From Planctomicrobium piriforme (lineage in GTDB: Bacteria; Planctomycetota; Planctomycetia; Planctomycetales; Planctomycetaceae), in the NCBI GenBank assembly GCA_945861445.1, contig CAMAVF010000010.1, positions 1 through 41,363 of the forward strand: DNA of 41,363 bases. The letters are read 5' to 3'. Below the pieces are notes generated by a model, which had not been told where the DNA came from, did not search any database, and saw only the letters and a program-made list of their open reading frames with translations. Shown piece by piece: positions 35,032 to 41,363 of this stretch (positions within the stretch are counted from its first letter, which is position 1; each line of letters begins with the position of its first letter). The position numbers and the translations under genes were made by a program.

Positions 35032-36375
35032 TCACTCCGAACGGCCGAGTCCGAGTTTTCGCTCGACGGCGTGACTGAGTACGTCCCGCACGACTTCCAC
35101 GGGAATTCGGTCATAGACGCGATGGAAGAAGCCTTCCACGATCATGTTCATCGCTTCGGATTCTTTGATGCCCCGCGACATGCAGTAGAAGACCTGTTCG
35201 GCATCCACTTGCCCTGCGGTGGCACCATGCGTGCAACGCACGTCGTCCGCTTCAATTTCCAATCCGGGAATGGCATCGACTCGGGCAGTGTGACTGAGCA
35301 TCAGGCTGTCGTTGCGCTGATAGCCATCGGTCTTTTGCGCTTCTTTATCGACACGGATCATGCCACGCCAGATCACGCGGGCTCGATCTCGCAAGACGTC
35401 TTTATAGAGCAAATCGCTGCGAGTGTTCTCGGCATGGTGTGTTTGCTGCGTGTAGTAGGACAAGACCTGCTTGCCGGTCGCAAACGTCACACCATTCACC
35501 TCACCGCTGGCCCCACGGCCATCCAGATGCACGTCCTGGTGGATGTGCGACAACCGCGACCCGATCCCGCCGACCGTCCACTGCAGTGTGCCATTCGCAG
35601 CGACTCGGCCACATTGGTGAGCGATATGCCACGTCTGCTCGTTCCAGTTCTGCAACTGCACGAACCGCAGATGAGCATCCTTCCCGACCAGCAATTCGAT
35701 CGCCCCGACATGCAGGCCAGGAATATCGGCGGTCAGCGAACACGTTTCTTCGAGCAAGGTCGCCGAGGCCCCGTCTTCCAGCACGACCAGCGTATGTCCG
35801 AAGTCCGCGGCACCCGCTTGAGCGAGCCCCATCAGACTGTAGAGAGGTTCTGAGATCGATACGCGACGCGGAACATACAGGACCGTGCCACCCGTCCAAA
35901 ACGCCGCATGCCAGGCAGAAAACCGATCGCGATCGGTCTTCACCGCGCGGGTCATCAAGTGCGGTTCGATCACGTCCCGATGCTCACGCACCAGATCGGC
36001 CAGATCACCGAACAACACACCTTGCTGGGCGAGCTTCTCATCCAACTGAGACGACTTGCACGAGCCATCCACCTGCACGACTGAGCCGCCGAACGTCGCC
36101 TTGTCTTCCATGAGCGTCGAAAAGCCGGTGCTCAATGTGGCCTTCGAGCGAATGCCAAACTGTTGCGGCTGCATCGCCCGCAATTGGACTCGCTTCCATT
36201 CTTCGGGATCGAGTTCGTCAGATAGCTTGGCCTGATAGACTTCAAAAGCGATCCGGCGCTGATCAGAAACCCAACCCGGTTCGTTACGCATCTCCAGAAA
36301 CGCTTCAAACGCCGCGCGATCGAAGCCCAGACCCGTGGAGTTTGATGAAACAGCAGATGATGCGGTCGATGTCAT
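35032..36375 (-). CDS. sufD: Fe-S cluster assembly protein SufD
   Basis: A 447-residue SufB/SufD-family protein. The N-terminus (FDRAAFEAFLEMRNEPGWVSDQRRIAFEVYQ) is the helical SufBD_N part. The beta-helix core includes AWHAAFWTGGTVLYVPRRVSI, GRGASGEVNGVTFATGKQ and YYTQQTHHAENTRSDLLYKDVLRDRARVIWRGMIRV. The C-terminus has HTARVDAIPGLEIEADDVRCTHGATAGQVD, with the conserved Cys and His of the SufB-SufD cluster site. SufD pairs with SufB and SufC to build clusters; it lacks the SufB-type long N-terminal part. It follows the retropepsin-like gene by 78 bases and precedes the Rieske gene. Confidence 0.95.
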   Translation of the reverse strand: MTSTASSAVSSNSTGLGFDRAAFEAFLEMRNEPGWVSDQRRIAFEVYQAKLSDELDPEEWKRVQLRAMQPQQFGIRSKATLSTGFSTLMEDKATFGGSVVQVDGSCKSSQLDEKLAQQGVLFGDLADLVREHRDVIEPHLMTRAVKTDRDRFSAWHAAFWTGGTVLYVPRRVSISEPLYSLMGLAQAGAADFGHTLVVLEDGASATLLEETCSLTADIPGLHVGAIELLVGKDAHLRFVQLQNWNEQTWHIAHQCGRVAANGTLQWTVGGIGSRLSHIHQDVHLDGRGASGEVNGVTFATGKQVLSYYTQQTHHAENTRSDLLYKDVLRDRARVIWRGMIRVDKEAQKTDGYQRNDSLMLSHTARVDAIPGLEIEADDVRCTHGATAGQVDAEQVFYCMSRGIKESEAMNMIVEGFFHRVYDRIPVEVVRDVLSHAVERKLGLGRSE

Positions 36376-36453
36376 GAAGATGATCTAAATGTTCTGAATT
36401 CTTAAACCAATACCGCCGAATCAATTGATTAAGCAGTGAGGATATTATCGATA

Positions 36454-36870
36454 CTATCTGACCATGAGAATTGGCTCATCGGGATGAGCAGGGTTTGCCA
36501 CAAGCTTCCTATTCGTGCAATCCACGAACCAGTCCATCTTTCCCAACACGGTCAGCCCGATCACGACTTTTTTCCCGGTTACGAGCGCCTCTTCCAGTGT
36601 CGTTCGCCCGTTAATCTCAAACTGCAACGGCCCAACAACATTGACGACTTCACTTCGTCCGTCGGTACACTGGGCTCTTCGCTGGCCCAAGACCTGCGCC
36701 CCCAGGATGTCAGCGACATGCTGAGGAACAACGCTGTAGACCGCGCCTGTGTCGACGATCGCATCCCCTGCGTAGGTACGAACGATTTCCGTCGCTGGCA
36801 GTCGTCTTGTCGAAGCATTGATCTGATCGACAATGTTCGTCAACAAAACCGGTATGCGAATTTCACCCAT
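36454..36870 (-). CDS. Retropepsin-like aspartic protease-fold protein
   Basis: A 138-residue protein with a single retroviral-type aspartic protease domain. AGGAGC lies 7 bases before the ATG at 36870. It shows the active-site motif AIVDTGAVYSVVP (Asp40-Thr-Gly), a flap-like stretch (CTDGRSEVVNVVGPLQFEING) and the second hydrophobic-Gly motif VVIGLTVLGKMDWFVD (102-116). Such single-domain proteins act as homodimers. There is no signal peptide. Its position between sufB and sufD on the same strand, 132 and 78 bases away, is unusual and suggests either a role linked to Fe-S assembly or a simple insertion. The repeat at 36934-36986 separates it from sufB. Confidence 0.85.
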   Translation of the reverse strand: MGEIRIPVLLTNIVDQINASTRRLPATEIVRTYAGDAIVDTGAVYSVVPQHVADILGAQVLGQRRAQCTDGRSEVVNVVGPLQFEINGRTTLEEALVTGKKVVIGLTVLGKMDWFVDCTNRKLVANPAHPDEPILMVR

Positions 36871-36933
36871 CGTCAGCTCCTGGACGATTCGTGATGACCT
36901 CCGCGACGGACGTCCCACGATCGGTACTGGTCC

Positions 36934-36986
36934 CGTGGCAGACGCTGCTAGCGTCTGCGATTCCGACGCTGGCAGCGTCGGCCACG
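36934..36986. repeat. GACGCTGSTAGCGTC double palindrome, copy 3
   Basis: Two palindromic words (GACGCTGCTAGCGTC and GACGCTGGCAGCGTC) joined head to head and flanked by CGTGGC and GCCACG. It lies just after the sufB stop (37003). It is the same family as 26825-26879 and 39456-39503. Confidence 0.85.
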
Positions 36987-37002
36987 GGTCGCACACGCCG
37001 GC

Positions 37003-38421
37003 TTACCCGACGCTGCCTTCCATCTGCAATTCAATCAAGCGGTTCATTTCCACCGCGTATTCCATCGGCAGTTCTTTCACCAACGGTTCGATGAAGCCGG
37101 TGACGATCATGGCCGAAGCTTCCGCCTCGCTCAGCCCGCGGCTCATCAGATAGAACAGTTGCTCTTCGCCGATTTTGGAGACGCTCGCTTCGTGTTCGAT
37201 CGTGACGTTGTTTTCTTCGGATTCGATGTACGGATACGTATCGCTGCGGCTGATGGGATCGAGAATCAACGCGTCGCACACGACGTTCGACTTGCTGTTT
37301 TCGGAACCCTTGTTGAACTTCACCAAGCCCCGATAGCTGGCCCGGCCGCCCGATTTGGAGATACTCTTCGAGATGACACGGCTACGCGTATTCGGAGCAC
37401 AATGTACCATCTTGGAACCGGCATCCTGATGCTGGCCCTTGCCGGCAAACGCAATCGACAGGGTCTCACCACGCGCCCCCGGTTCCATCAGATAGATGGC
37501 CGGATACTTCATCGTCAGCCGCGAACCCAGGTTGCCGTCCACCCATTCCATCAACGAATCGCCGTACGCCATGGCCCGCTTCGTAACCAGGTTGTAGACG
37601 TTATTTGACCAGTTCTGGATCGTCGTATACCGACAGCGGGCCTTCTTCTTGACGATGATTTCGACGACGGCCGAATGCAGGCTTTCCGAACTGTAAGTCG
37701 GGGCCGTACAGCCTTCGACGTAATGGACCGAGGCCCCTTCATCGACGATGATCAATGTTCGCTCGAACTGACCCATGTTCTCGGAATTGATCCGGAAGTA
37801 AGCCTGCAGCGGGAACTCGATCTGCACGCCCGGCGGGACATAAATAAATGAACCACCTGACCAGACGGCCGAATTCAGTGCGGCGAACTTATTGTCGGCG
37901 GAGGGGATGACCGTCGCGAAGTATTCGCGGAATAGATCGGGATGATCCTTCATGGCCGAATCGGTGTCGGTGAAGATCACGCCCTTGTTGGCGAGGTCTT
38001 CCTGCAGGCTGCCGTAGACCACTTCGGATTCGTATTGGGCCTTCACGCCGGCCAGATACTTCTTTTCGGCTTCTGGGATACCCAACCGGTCGTATGTCTT
38101 GCGGATATCCTCGGGAACATCGTCCCAGCTCTTTTCCTGACCCTGGGCCGCCTTCACGTAGTAATAGATGTCCTGGAAGTCCAGGTGAGTCAGGTCGCCA
38201 CCCCAATTGGGCATCGGCTTCTCGAAGAAAACTTCCAGCGCACTGAGACGGAATTCCCGCATCCACGCCGGTTCGTTCTTCATCTCGGAGATTTGGGAGA
38301 CGATCGCCTTGTCCAAGCCCTTGCGGCTGTGAAAGACATAGTTTTCCGTCGAATCGCGGAAGCCATATTGGTATTCGCCAACACCAACTTCGTCGGCGGA
38401 TGTCTTAAGATCTGTGGCCAT
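37003..38421 (-). CDS. sufB: Fe-S cluster assembly scaffold SufB
   Basis: A 472-residue SufB. Family segments are plain: [124 protein letters not shown] and [26 protein letters not shown]. The conserved Cys in HCAPNT corresponds to the proposed cluster/persulfide site. SufB forms the SufBC2D scaffold with SufC and SufD. The start ATG at 38421 has a weak ribosome binding site. sufC lies 200 bases upstream across a repeat element. Confidence 0.97.
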   Translation of the reverse strand: MATDLKTSADEVGVGEYQYGFRDSTENYVFHSRKGLDKAIVSQISEMKNEPAWMREFRLSALEVFFEKPMPNWGGDLTHLDFQDIYYYVKAAQGQEKSWDDVPEDIRKTYDRLGIPEAEKKYLAGVKAQYESEVVYGSLQEDLANKGVIFTDTDSAMKDHPDLFREYFATVIPSADNKFAALNSAVWSGGSFIYVPPGVQIEFPLQAYFRINSENMGQFERTLIIVDEGASVHYVEGCTAPTYSSESLHSAVVEIIVKKKARCRYTTIQNWSNNVYNLVTKRAMAYGDSLMEWVDGNLGSRLTMKYPAIYLMEPGARGETLSIAFAGKGQHQDAGSKMVHCAPNTRSRVISKSISKSGGRASYRGLVKFNKGSENSKSNVVCDALILDPISRSDTYPYIESEENNVTIEHEASVSKIGEEQLFYLMSRGLSEAEASAMIVTGFIEPLVKELPMEYAVEMNRLIELQMEGSVG

Positions 38422-38512
38422 GATTGGGGTACGCCAAAATAGGATCTACGCTGAACTCGGGACCGACTCAAGTCGGGGGAGTTCGTGTAGTGGGGGCTCA
38501 GTAATTCTTAAT

Positions 38513-38621
38513 GTAGGATGGGCACTCTTGCCCGTCTTTTTCTTGTGCGACTTGTATCACGCACACCTCAATATTAACGCGAAACCAACGCGAATAAGAC
38601 GGCCATGCGTGGCCATCTTAC
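38513..38621. repeat. GTAAGATGGGCACTC inverted repeat, copy 2
   Basis: Left arm 38513-38537 and right arm 38597-38621 match the arms of 13033-13105. The right arm ends on the first base of the sufC stop codon (38621-38623), just as copy 1 includes the ATP-grasp stop. Confidence 0.8.
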
Positions 38622-39424
38622 TAGACCTTGGCCACTTCCGTTTCTTCTGCCGCAATCTGCGGATGTCGTTCGCGAATGCCCGCATAGCCCAGGTCGTGCA
38701 GTTCCTTCGCCAACGCGGCATCGCCTGTTTCCACAATTCGGCCCGATAACATCACGTGTACCTGATGCGGATGATTGAACTCCAGCAGCCGCTCGTGGTG
38801 CGTGATAATCAATACGCCCATGTTGGGTCCAGAAAGCTTGGCCACACCTTCACTGACCACTTTGACGGCATCGCTGTCGAGGCCGCTGTCGGTTTCATCA
38901 AGAATTGCGAACTTGGGCTTCAGCATGGCCAGTTGCAGGATTTCCATCCGCTTCTTTTCGCCACCAGAGAAGCCATCATTGAGATATCGCCGAGCAAACT
39001 CGGTATCCATGCCGAGCTCTTCCATCCGACTGCGAAGTTCCTTGCGGAAATCCTTCATGGGAACCAGGCCTTCGCCTTCCTTGCGGTCTGGATTCCGGAC
39101 GTTGGTCACCGCATGCCGCAGGAAATCGGCCACCTTTACACCCGGAATGGTTACCGGATACTGGAAGGCCAGGAAGATCCCCAATCGAGCGCGTTCGCTC
39201 GGATCAAGATCATTCAACTTGGCCCCGTCGATCTCGATCGAACCGCCGGTAATCTCATACTTCGGATGCCCGGCCAAGGCATAAGCCAGCGTGCTCTTAC
39301 CGGAACCGTTCGGGCCCATCAGTGCATGCACTTCACCTTGACGCAGTTCGAGATTGACCCCTTTCAAAATGGGCTTTTCATCGACCGCGACGTGCAAATC
39401 TTCAATCTTCAGCAAACTCGCCAT
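38621..39424 (-). CDS. sufC: Fe-S assembly ATPase SufC
   Basis: A 267-residue ABC-type ATPase. Walker A is GPNGSGKST (37-45), the Q-loop is in FLAFQYPVTIPGVK, the signature is FSGGEKKRMEI, Walker B is FAILDETDSGLDSDAVKVV and the H-loop is LIITHHERLL. SufC powers the SufB-SufD scaffold and is cytoplasmic, with no transmembrane partner. It follows nuoB by 107 bases containing a double palindrome. Confidence 0.97.
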   Translation of the reverse strand: MASLLKIEDLHVAVDEKPILKGVNLELRQGEVHALMGPNGSGKSTLAYALAGHPKYEITGGSIEIDGAKLNDLDPSERARLGIFLAFQYPVTIPGVKVADFLRHAVTNVRNPDRKEGEGLVPMKDFRKELRSRMEELGMDTEFARRYLNDGFSGGEKKRMEILQLAMLKPKFAILDETDSGLDSDAVKVVSEGVAKLSGPNMGVLIITHHERLLEFNHPHQVHVMLSGRIVETGDAALAKELHDLGYAGIRERHPQIAAEETEVAKV

Positions 39425-39455
39425 GAAATTCTCGAATTCTCAACAGCCAAACACA

Positions 39456-39503
39456 CCGACGCTGGCAGCGTCGGCCACGTGGCGGACGCTGCTAGCGTCC
39501 GCG
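39456..39503. repeat. GACGCTGSCAGCGTC double palindrome, copy 4
   Basis: CCGACGCTGGCAGCGTCGG and GGACGCTGCTAGCGTCC joined by CCACGTGGC, between nuoB and sufC. The family recurs at 26726, 26825 and 36934. Confidence 0.85.
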
Positions 39504-39531
39504 AATCTTTCAACAATTCTTTAACAGTCAA

Positions 39532-40083
39532 TTACACATGCAACATTTCACCCACACCAGCACAACCACTGTGATGGGGAACCGGCAAGACATCCACCGC
39601 TCCGCGAACGATCCGCTTTGCCTTGATTTTGTCCTGGATGCGCATCAGACCTTCCAGCAGTGCTTCGGGGCGAGGAGGACAACCGGGAACATAGACGTCC
39701 ACCGGAACCACCAGATCGACACCCTTCACAACATGGTAGCCATACTTGAAGTAGGGGCCGCCACCGACGGTGCAGGCACCCATCGCAATGACGTACTTCG
39801 GGTCAGGCATTTGTTCGTACAAGCGTCGCACGCGGCTGGCCATCTTGTAGGTGACCGTACCGGCGACAATCATCAGATCTGCCTGTCGCGGAGTGGCTCG
39901 AAACGCACCCGCTCCAAAGCGATCCAAGTCATACCGGCTGGCACCGGCCGCCATCATCTCAATGGCACAACAGGCCAGACCGAATGTCATCGGCCAGATA
40001 CTCGACTGACGGGCCCAATTCATGGCCTGTTCGAGCGAAGTTGTGATGACATTCTCTTCAAAACGGCCTTCAATCCAAGTCAT
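39532..40083 (-). CDS. nuoB: NADH-quinone oxidoreductase subunit B (orphan)
   Basis: A 183-residue NuoB. All four [4Fe-4S] N2 ligands are present: Cys38-Cys39 (LACCAIEMM), Cys104 (GACTVGGG) and Cys135 (PGCPPRPE). The closing segment is IQDKIK. NuoB carries the terminal cluster of complex I near the quinone site. The gene stands without nuoA, nuoC or nuoD on either side, so the rest of complex I must be elsewhere or this is a paralogue. Its place between the regulator and sufC may simply reflect shared Fe-S context. The sequence shows no sign of decay. Confidence 0.94.
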   Translation of the reverse strand: MTWIEGRFEENVITTSLEQAMNWARQSSIWPMTFGLACCAIEMMAAGASRYDLDRFGAGAFRATPRQADLMIVAGTVTYKMASRVRRLYEQMPDPKYVIAMGACTVGGGPYFKYGYHVVKGVDLVVPVDVYVPGCPPRPEALLEGLMRIQDKIKAKRIVRGAVDVLPVPHHSGCAGVGEMLHV

Positions 40084-40204
40084 GATCTTCCTCTAACCTA
40101 AGAGCAGAACAGTTCAGTCTGCCCACTGTAGCAGCCGCCTCTGGACGGATTCAACCGTGCTCGGGAATCAGGCCAGATCCAACTGAATGCAAATATAGTC
40201 CGCT

Positions 40205-40822
40205 TCATCCAATTTCGAACTCACAACACGTATGCTCGTCCTGGCAGCACTTCTTCAGTTTGACAGGCACCCCGAGCACCCGCTCGAAGACATCCTGTTC
40301 CAATTCGCAGATGTCACGGTCCGTTTCAGCCAGTTCGTGGAACGGACAGTTATTCTCGCGCAAAATCGGCAAACCGGCACCTTGTTCGACCTCGACACTA
40401 TAGCCACGGTCCGACAATTCTGACTTGAGGTGTGTCAGGCGATCCCACACCGACGGGATTTTCTCGACGCTGCCAAATCGGGCGACCAAGGCATCCCGCA
40501 CCCGATGTCGCAGCAACTGACGCACTTCGGGGTCATTGATCGAGCGAATCTCGCGCCAGAGGATCATGGCGAGGTCGCTGTAATTGTCACCCAGTTGCCG
40601 CATCCCCTTATCAGTGATGCGATAACGATGATGCGGACGCCCTCGTCCAGCCCGTTCCAGATCACGTGCGACATACCCCAAATCTTGCAGCCGGGTCAGC
40701 CGCTGGCGCACCGCAGTGGCCGTGACGCCGACAGCATCCCCGATTTCCTGAATTGTGCCGGCACCGAGGCGCTGCAACTGCTCCAGGAATTGGCGTTCCG
40801 AGTGATCCAGCTCAGTTTTCAT
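40205..40822 (-). CDS. sufR: SufR-like Fe-S-sensing transcriptional regulator
   Basis: A 205-residue regulator. It has an N-terminal winged helix-turn-helix (GAGTIQEIGDAVGVTATAVRQRLTRLQDLGYV, about 20-51) and a wing-like RGRPHHRYRIT. The C-terminal region has cysteines at 159, 172, 192, 193, 199 and 200 (NCPFHELA, ICELEQDVF, KCC...CC). This matches SufR, which binds a [4Fe-4S] cluster and represses suf genes in cyanobacteria and actinobacteria. The start was taken at MKTELDHSERQFL; a longer form adds 20 residues. It is the first gene of the minus-strand suf run, 121 bases before nuoB, and its promoter region holds a palindrome. Direct regulation of suf is inferred from position and family. 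Confidence 0.88.
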   Translation of the reverse strand: MKTELDHSERQFLEQLQRLGAGTIQEIGDAVGVTATAVRQRLTRLQDLGYVARDLERAGRGRPHHRYRITDKGMRQLGDNYSDLAMILWREIRSINDPEVRQLLRHRVRDALVARFGSVEKIPSVWDRLTHLKSELSDRGYSVEVEQGAGLPILRENNCPFHELAETDRDICELEQDVFERVLGVPVKLKKCCQDEHTCCEFEIG

Positions 40823-40891
40823 GGGCCGAGCGATCCGATATAACGATTTTGCGAGTGACCATGACTCCCTGATTCTACGCACTTATCGCAC

Positions 40892-40915
40892 TTTTGACAA
40901 CCAAATGTGTCAAAA
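40892..40915. promoter_or_regulatory. Palindrome TTTTGACA-N8-TGTCAAAA, candidate operator
   Basis: Perfect 8-base arms 40892-40899 and 40908-40915 lie between the divergent sufR-like and DUF971 genes. TTGACA within the arms could serve as a -35 box on either strand. An autoregulatory SufR site is a reasonable guess, although it does not match the CAAC-N6-GTTG type box I recall for cyanobacterial SufR. Confidence 0.5.
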
Positions 40916-40972
40916 TTGTCGCGAGGATCACCCTGAGCTGGCTCGTGTGAACACAACGGTTTACTGGAAAGC

Positions 40973-41293
40973 ATGTTACGTATCATGGCGACCCCACGAT
41001 CCTTACGCGGCGATGCCGAAGCTCTGACCATTGAATGGGACGACGGAGTAACCCATCGTTTGACGTGGCGTCAACTGCGCGAGGCTTGTCCGTGTGCGAC
41101 CTGCAAAGTGAAACGCGAAGAGCCGCCACCGTTATTCCAAGTGCTCAAGCCCGAAGAGACGCAACCGTTGCGGTGCAGCAAAATGCAGGCACTCGGCAAC
41201 TACGCCTACCACATCGACTTCAGCGACGGTCACAATACGGGCATCTATTCGCTCGAATTCCTGCGAAGATTGGGCGAGGCGTCGGTGGCTTAA
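40973..41293 (+). CDS. DUF971 family protein
   Basis: A 106-residue protein with a DUF971 domain: LTIEWDDGVTHRLTWRQLREACPCATCKVK, then NYAYHIDFSDGHNTGIYSLEFLRRL. The CPCATC cluster of cysteines suggests metal or Fe-S binding. DUF971 domains occur in gamma-butyrobetaine hydroxylase-like N-terminal regions and beside Mrp/ApbC-type Fe-S carriers, as far as I recall, so a link to Fe-S delivery fits its place opposite sufR. GGAAA lies close upstream of the ATG; a second ATG 12 bases later is possible. Confidence 0.85.
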   Translation: MLRIMATPRSLRGDAEALTIEWDDGVTHRLTWRQLREACPCATCKVKREEPPPLFQVLKPEETQPLRCSKMQALGNYAYHIDFSDGHNTGIYSLEFLRRLGEASVA

Positions 41294-41363
41294 CTACTTC
41301 GCCGGGTTCATCGGGAAGCAGGGGCTTTCCGTGACGGCAAATGGCGACAGGCTGCGAATCCCG

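Noticed and set aside
34179-40822. Integrated mobile island carrying suf genes
   Set aside because: No integrase, tRNA attachment site or clear compositional change is visible, and the repeats are spread over the whole window.
1-41363. CRISPR array or tRNA genes
   Set aside because: The tandem arrays have 7- or 9-base units without spacers, and no cloverleaf or T-loop pattern was found by eye.

Overview
The window looks like chromosomal DNA of a planctomycete (Planctomycetota, probably Planctomycetales). The evidence is the DUF1549/DUF1553 plus DUF1501 gene pair, large membrane-anchored Hanks-type Ser/Thr kinases, a Tat-exported SMP-30-like protein, a short DUF1326 protein, xylose-isomerase-like TIM-barrel proteins, and many intergenic inverted repeats. 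I could not assign a genus. No rRNA, tRNA, CRISPR array, transposase, integrase or phage gene was recognised.

Layout. 1-8.9 kb: signalling genes and single genes. These are a Ser/Thr kinase with a C-terminal membrane segment (-), a single-domain response regulator (-), a YfcE-like metallophosphoesterase (-), a small hypothetical (+), a 1014-residue kinase with a large C-terminal extracytoplasmic region (+) and an exported DUF1326 protein (+). 8.9-13 kb: tsaE, a CstA-family transporter and a Tat-exported gluconolactonase-like protein, all (+). 13-25 kb, all (-): smc, whose stop overlaps the start of an ATP-grasp gene; an unusual lipoprotein joining a FlgI-like region to HEAT-like repeats; and a DUF1549/1553 - DUF1501 - pyrF run. 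25-30 kb (+): a sugar isomerase/epimerase, a Trm112-like protein, an exported class I methyltransferase, a tiny candidate lipoprotein and an exported protein L-isoaspartyl methyltransferase with an extra C-terminal domain. 30-34 kb: rpsT (-), a group 1 glycosyltransferase (-), a divergent conserved hypothetical (+) and a tagatose-3-epimerase-like protein (+).

34-41 kb: the most coherent system, an Fe-S assembly locus on the minus strand. In transcription order it reads SufR-like regulator, orphan nuoB, sufC, sufB, a retropepsin-like protein, sufD, a Rieske ferredoxin and a SufT-like DUF59 protein. A DUF971 gene diverges from the regulator across a near-perfect palindrome. The SufS desulfurase and a SufU/SufE partner are not in the window. 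SufB/C/D would form the scaffold, SufT may act in cluster maturation, the Rieske protein could supply electrons, and SufR would sense cluster status.

The second theme is repeat content. At least eight intergenic repeat families are visible: heptamer arrays, 9-bp TGGGACNNA arrays, GACGCTGSCAGCGTC palindromes and several long inverted repeats. Many begin exactly at stop codons, and some supply a stop codon or a ribosome binding site. Starts were chosen from ribosome binding sites, signal peptides and family length. All assignments come from reading motifs, with no database search.
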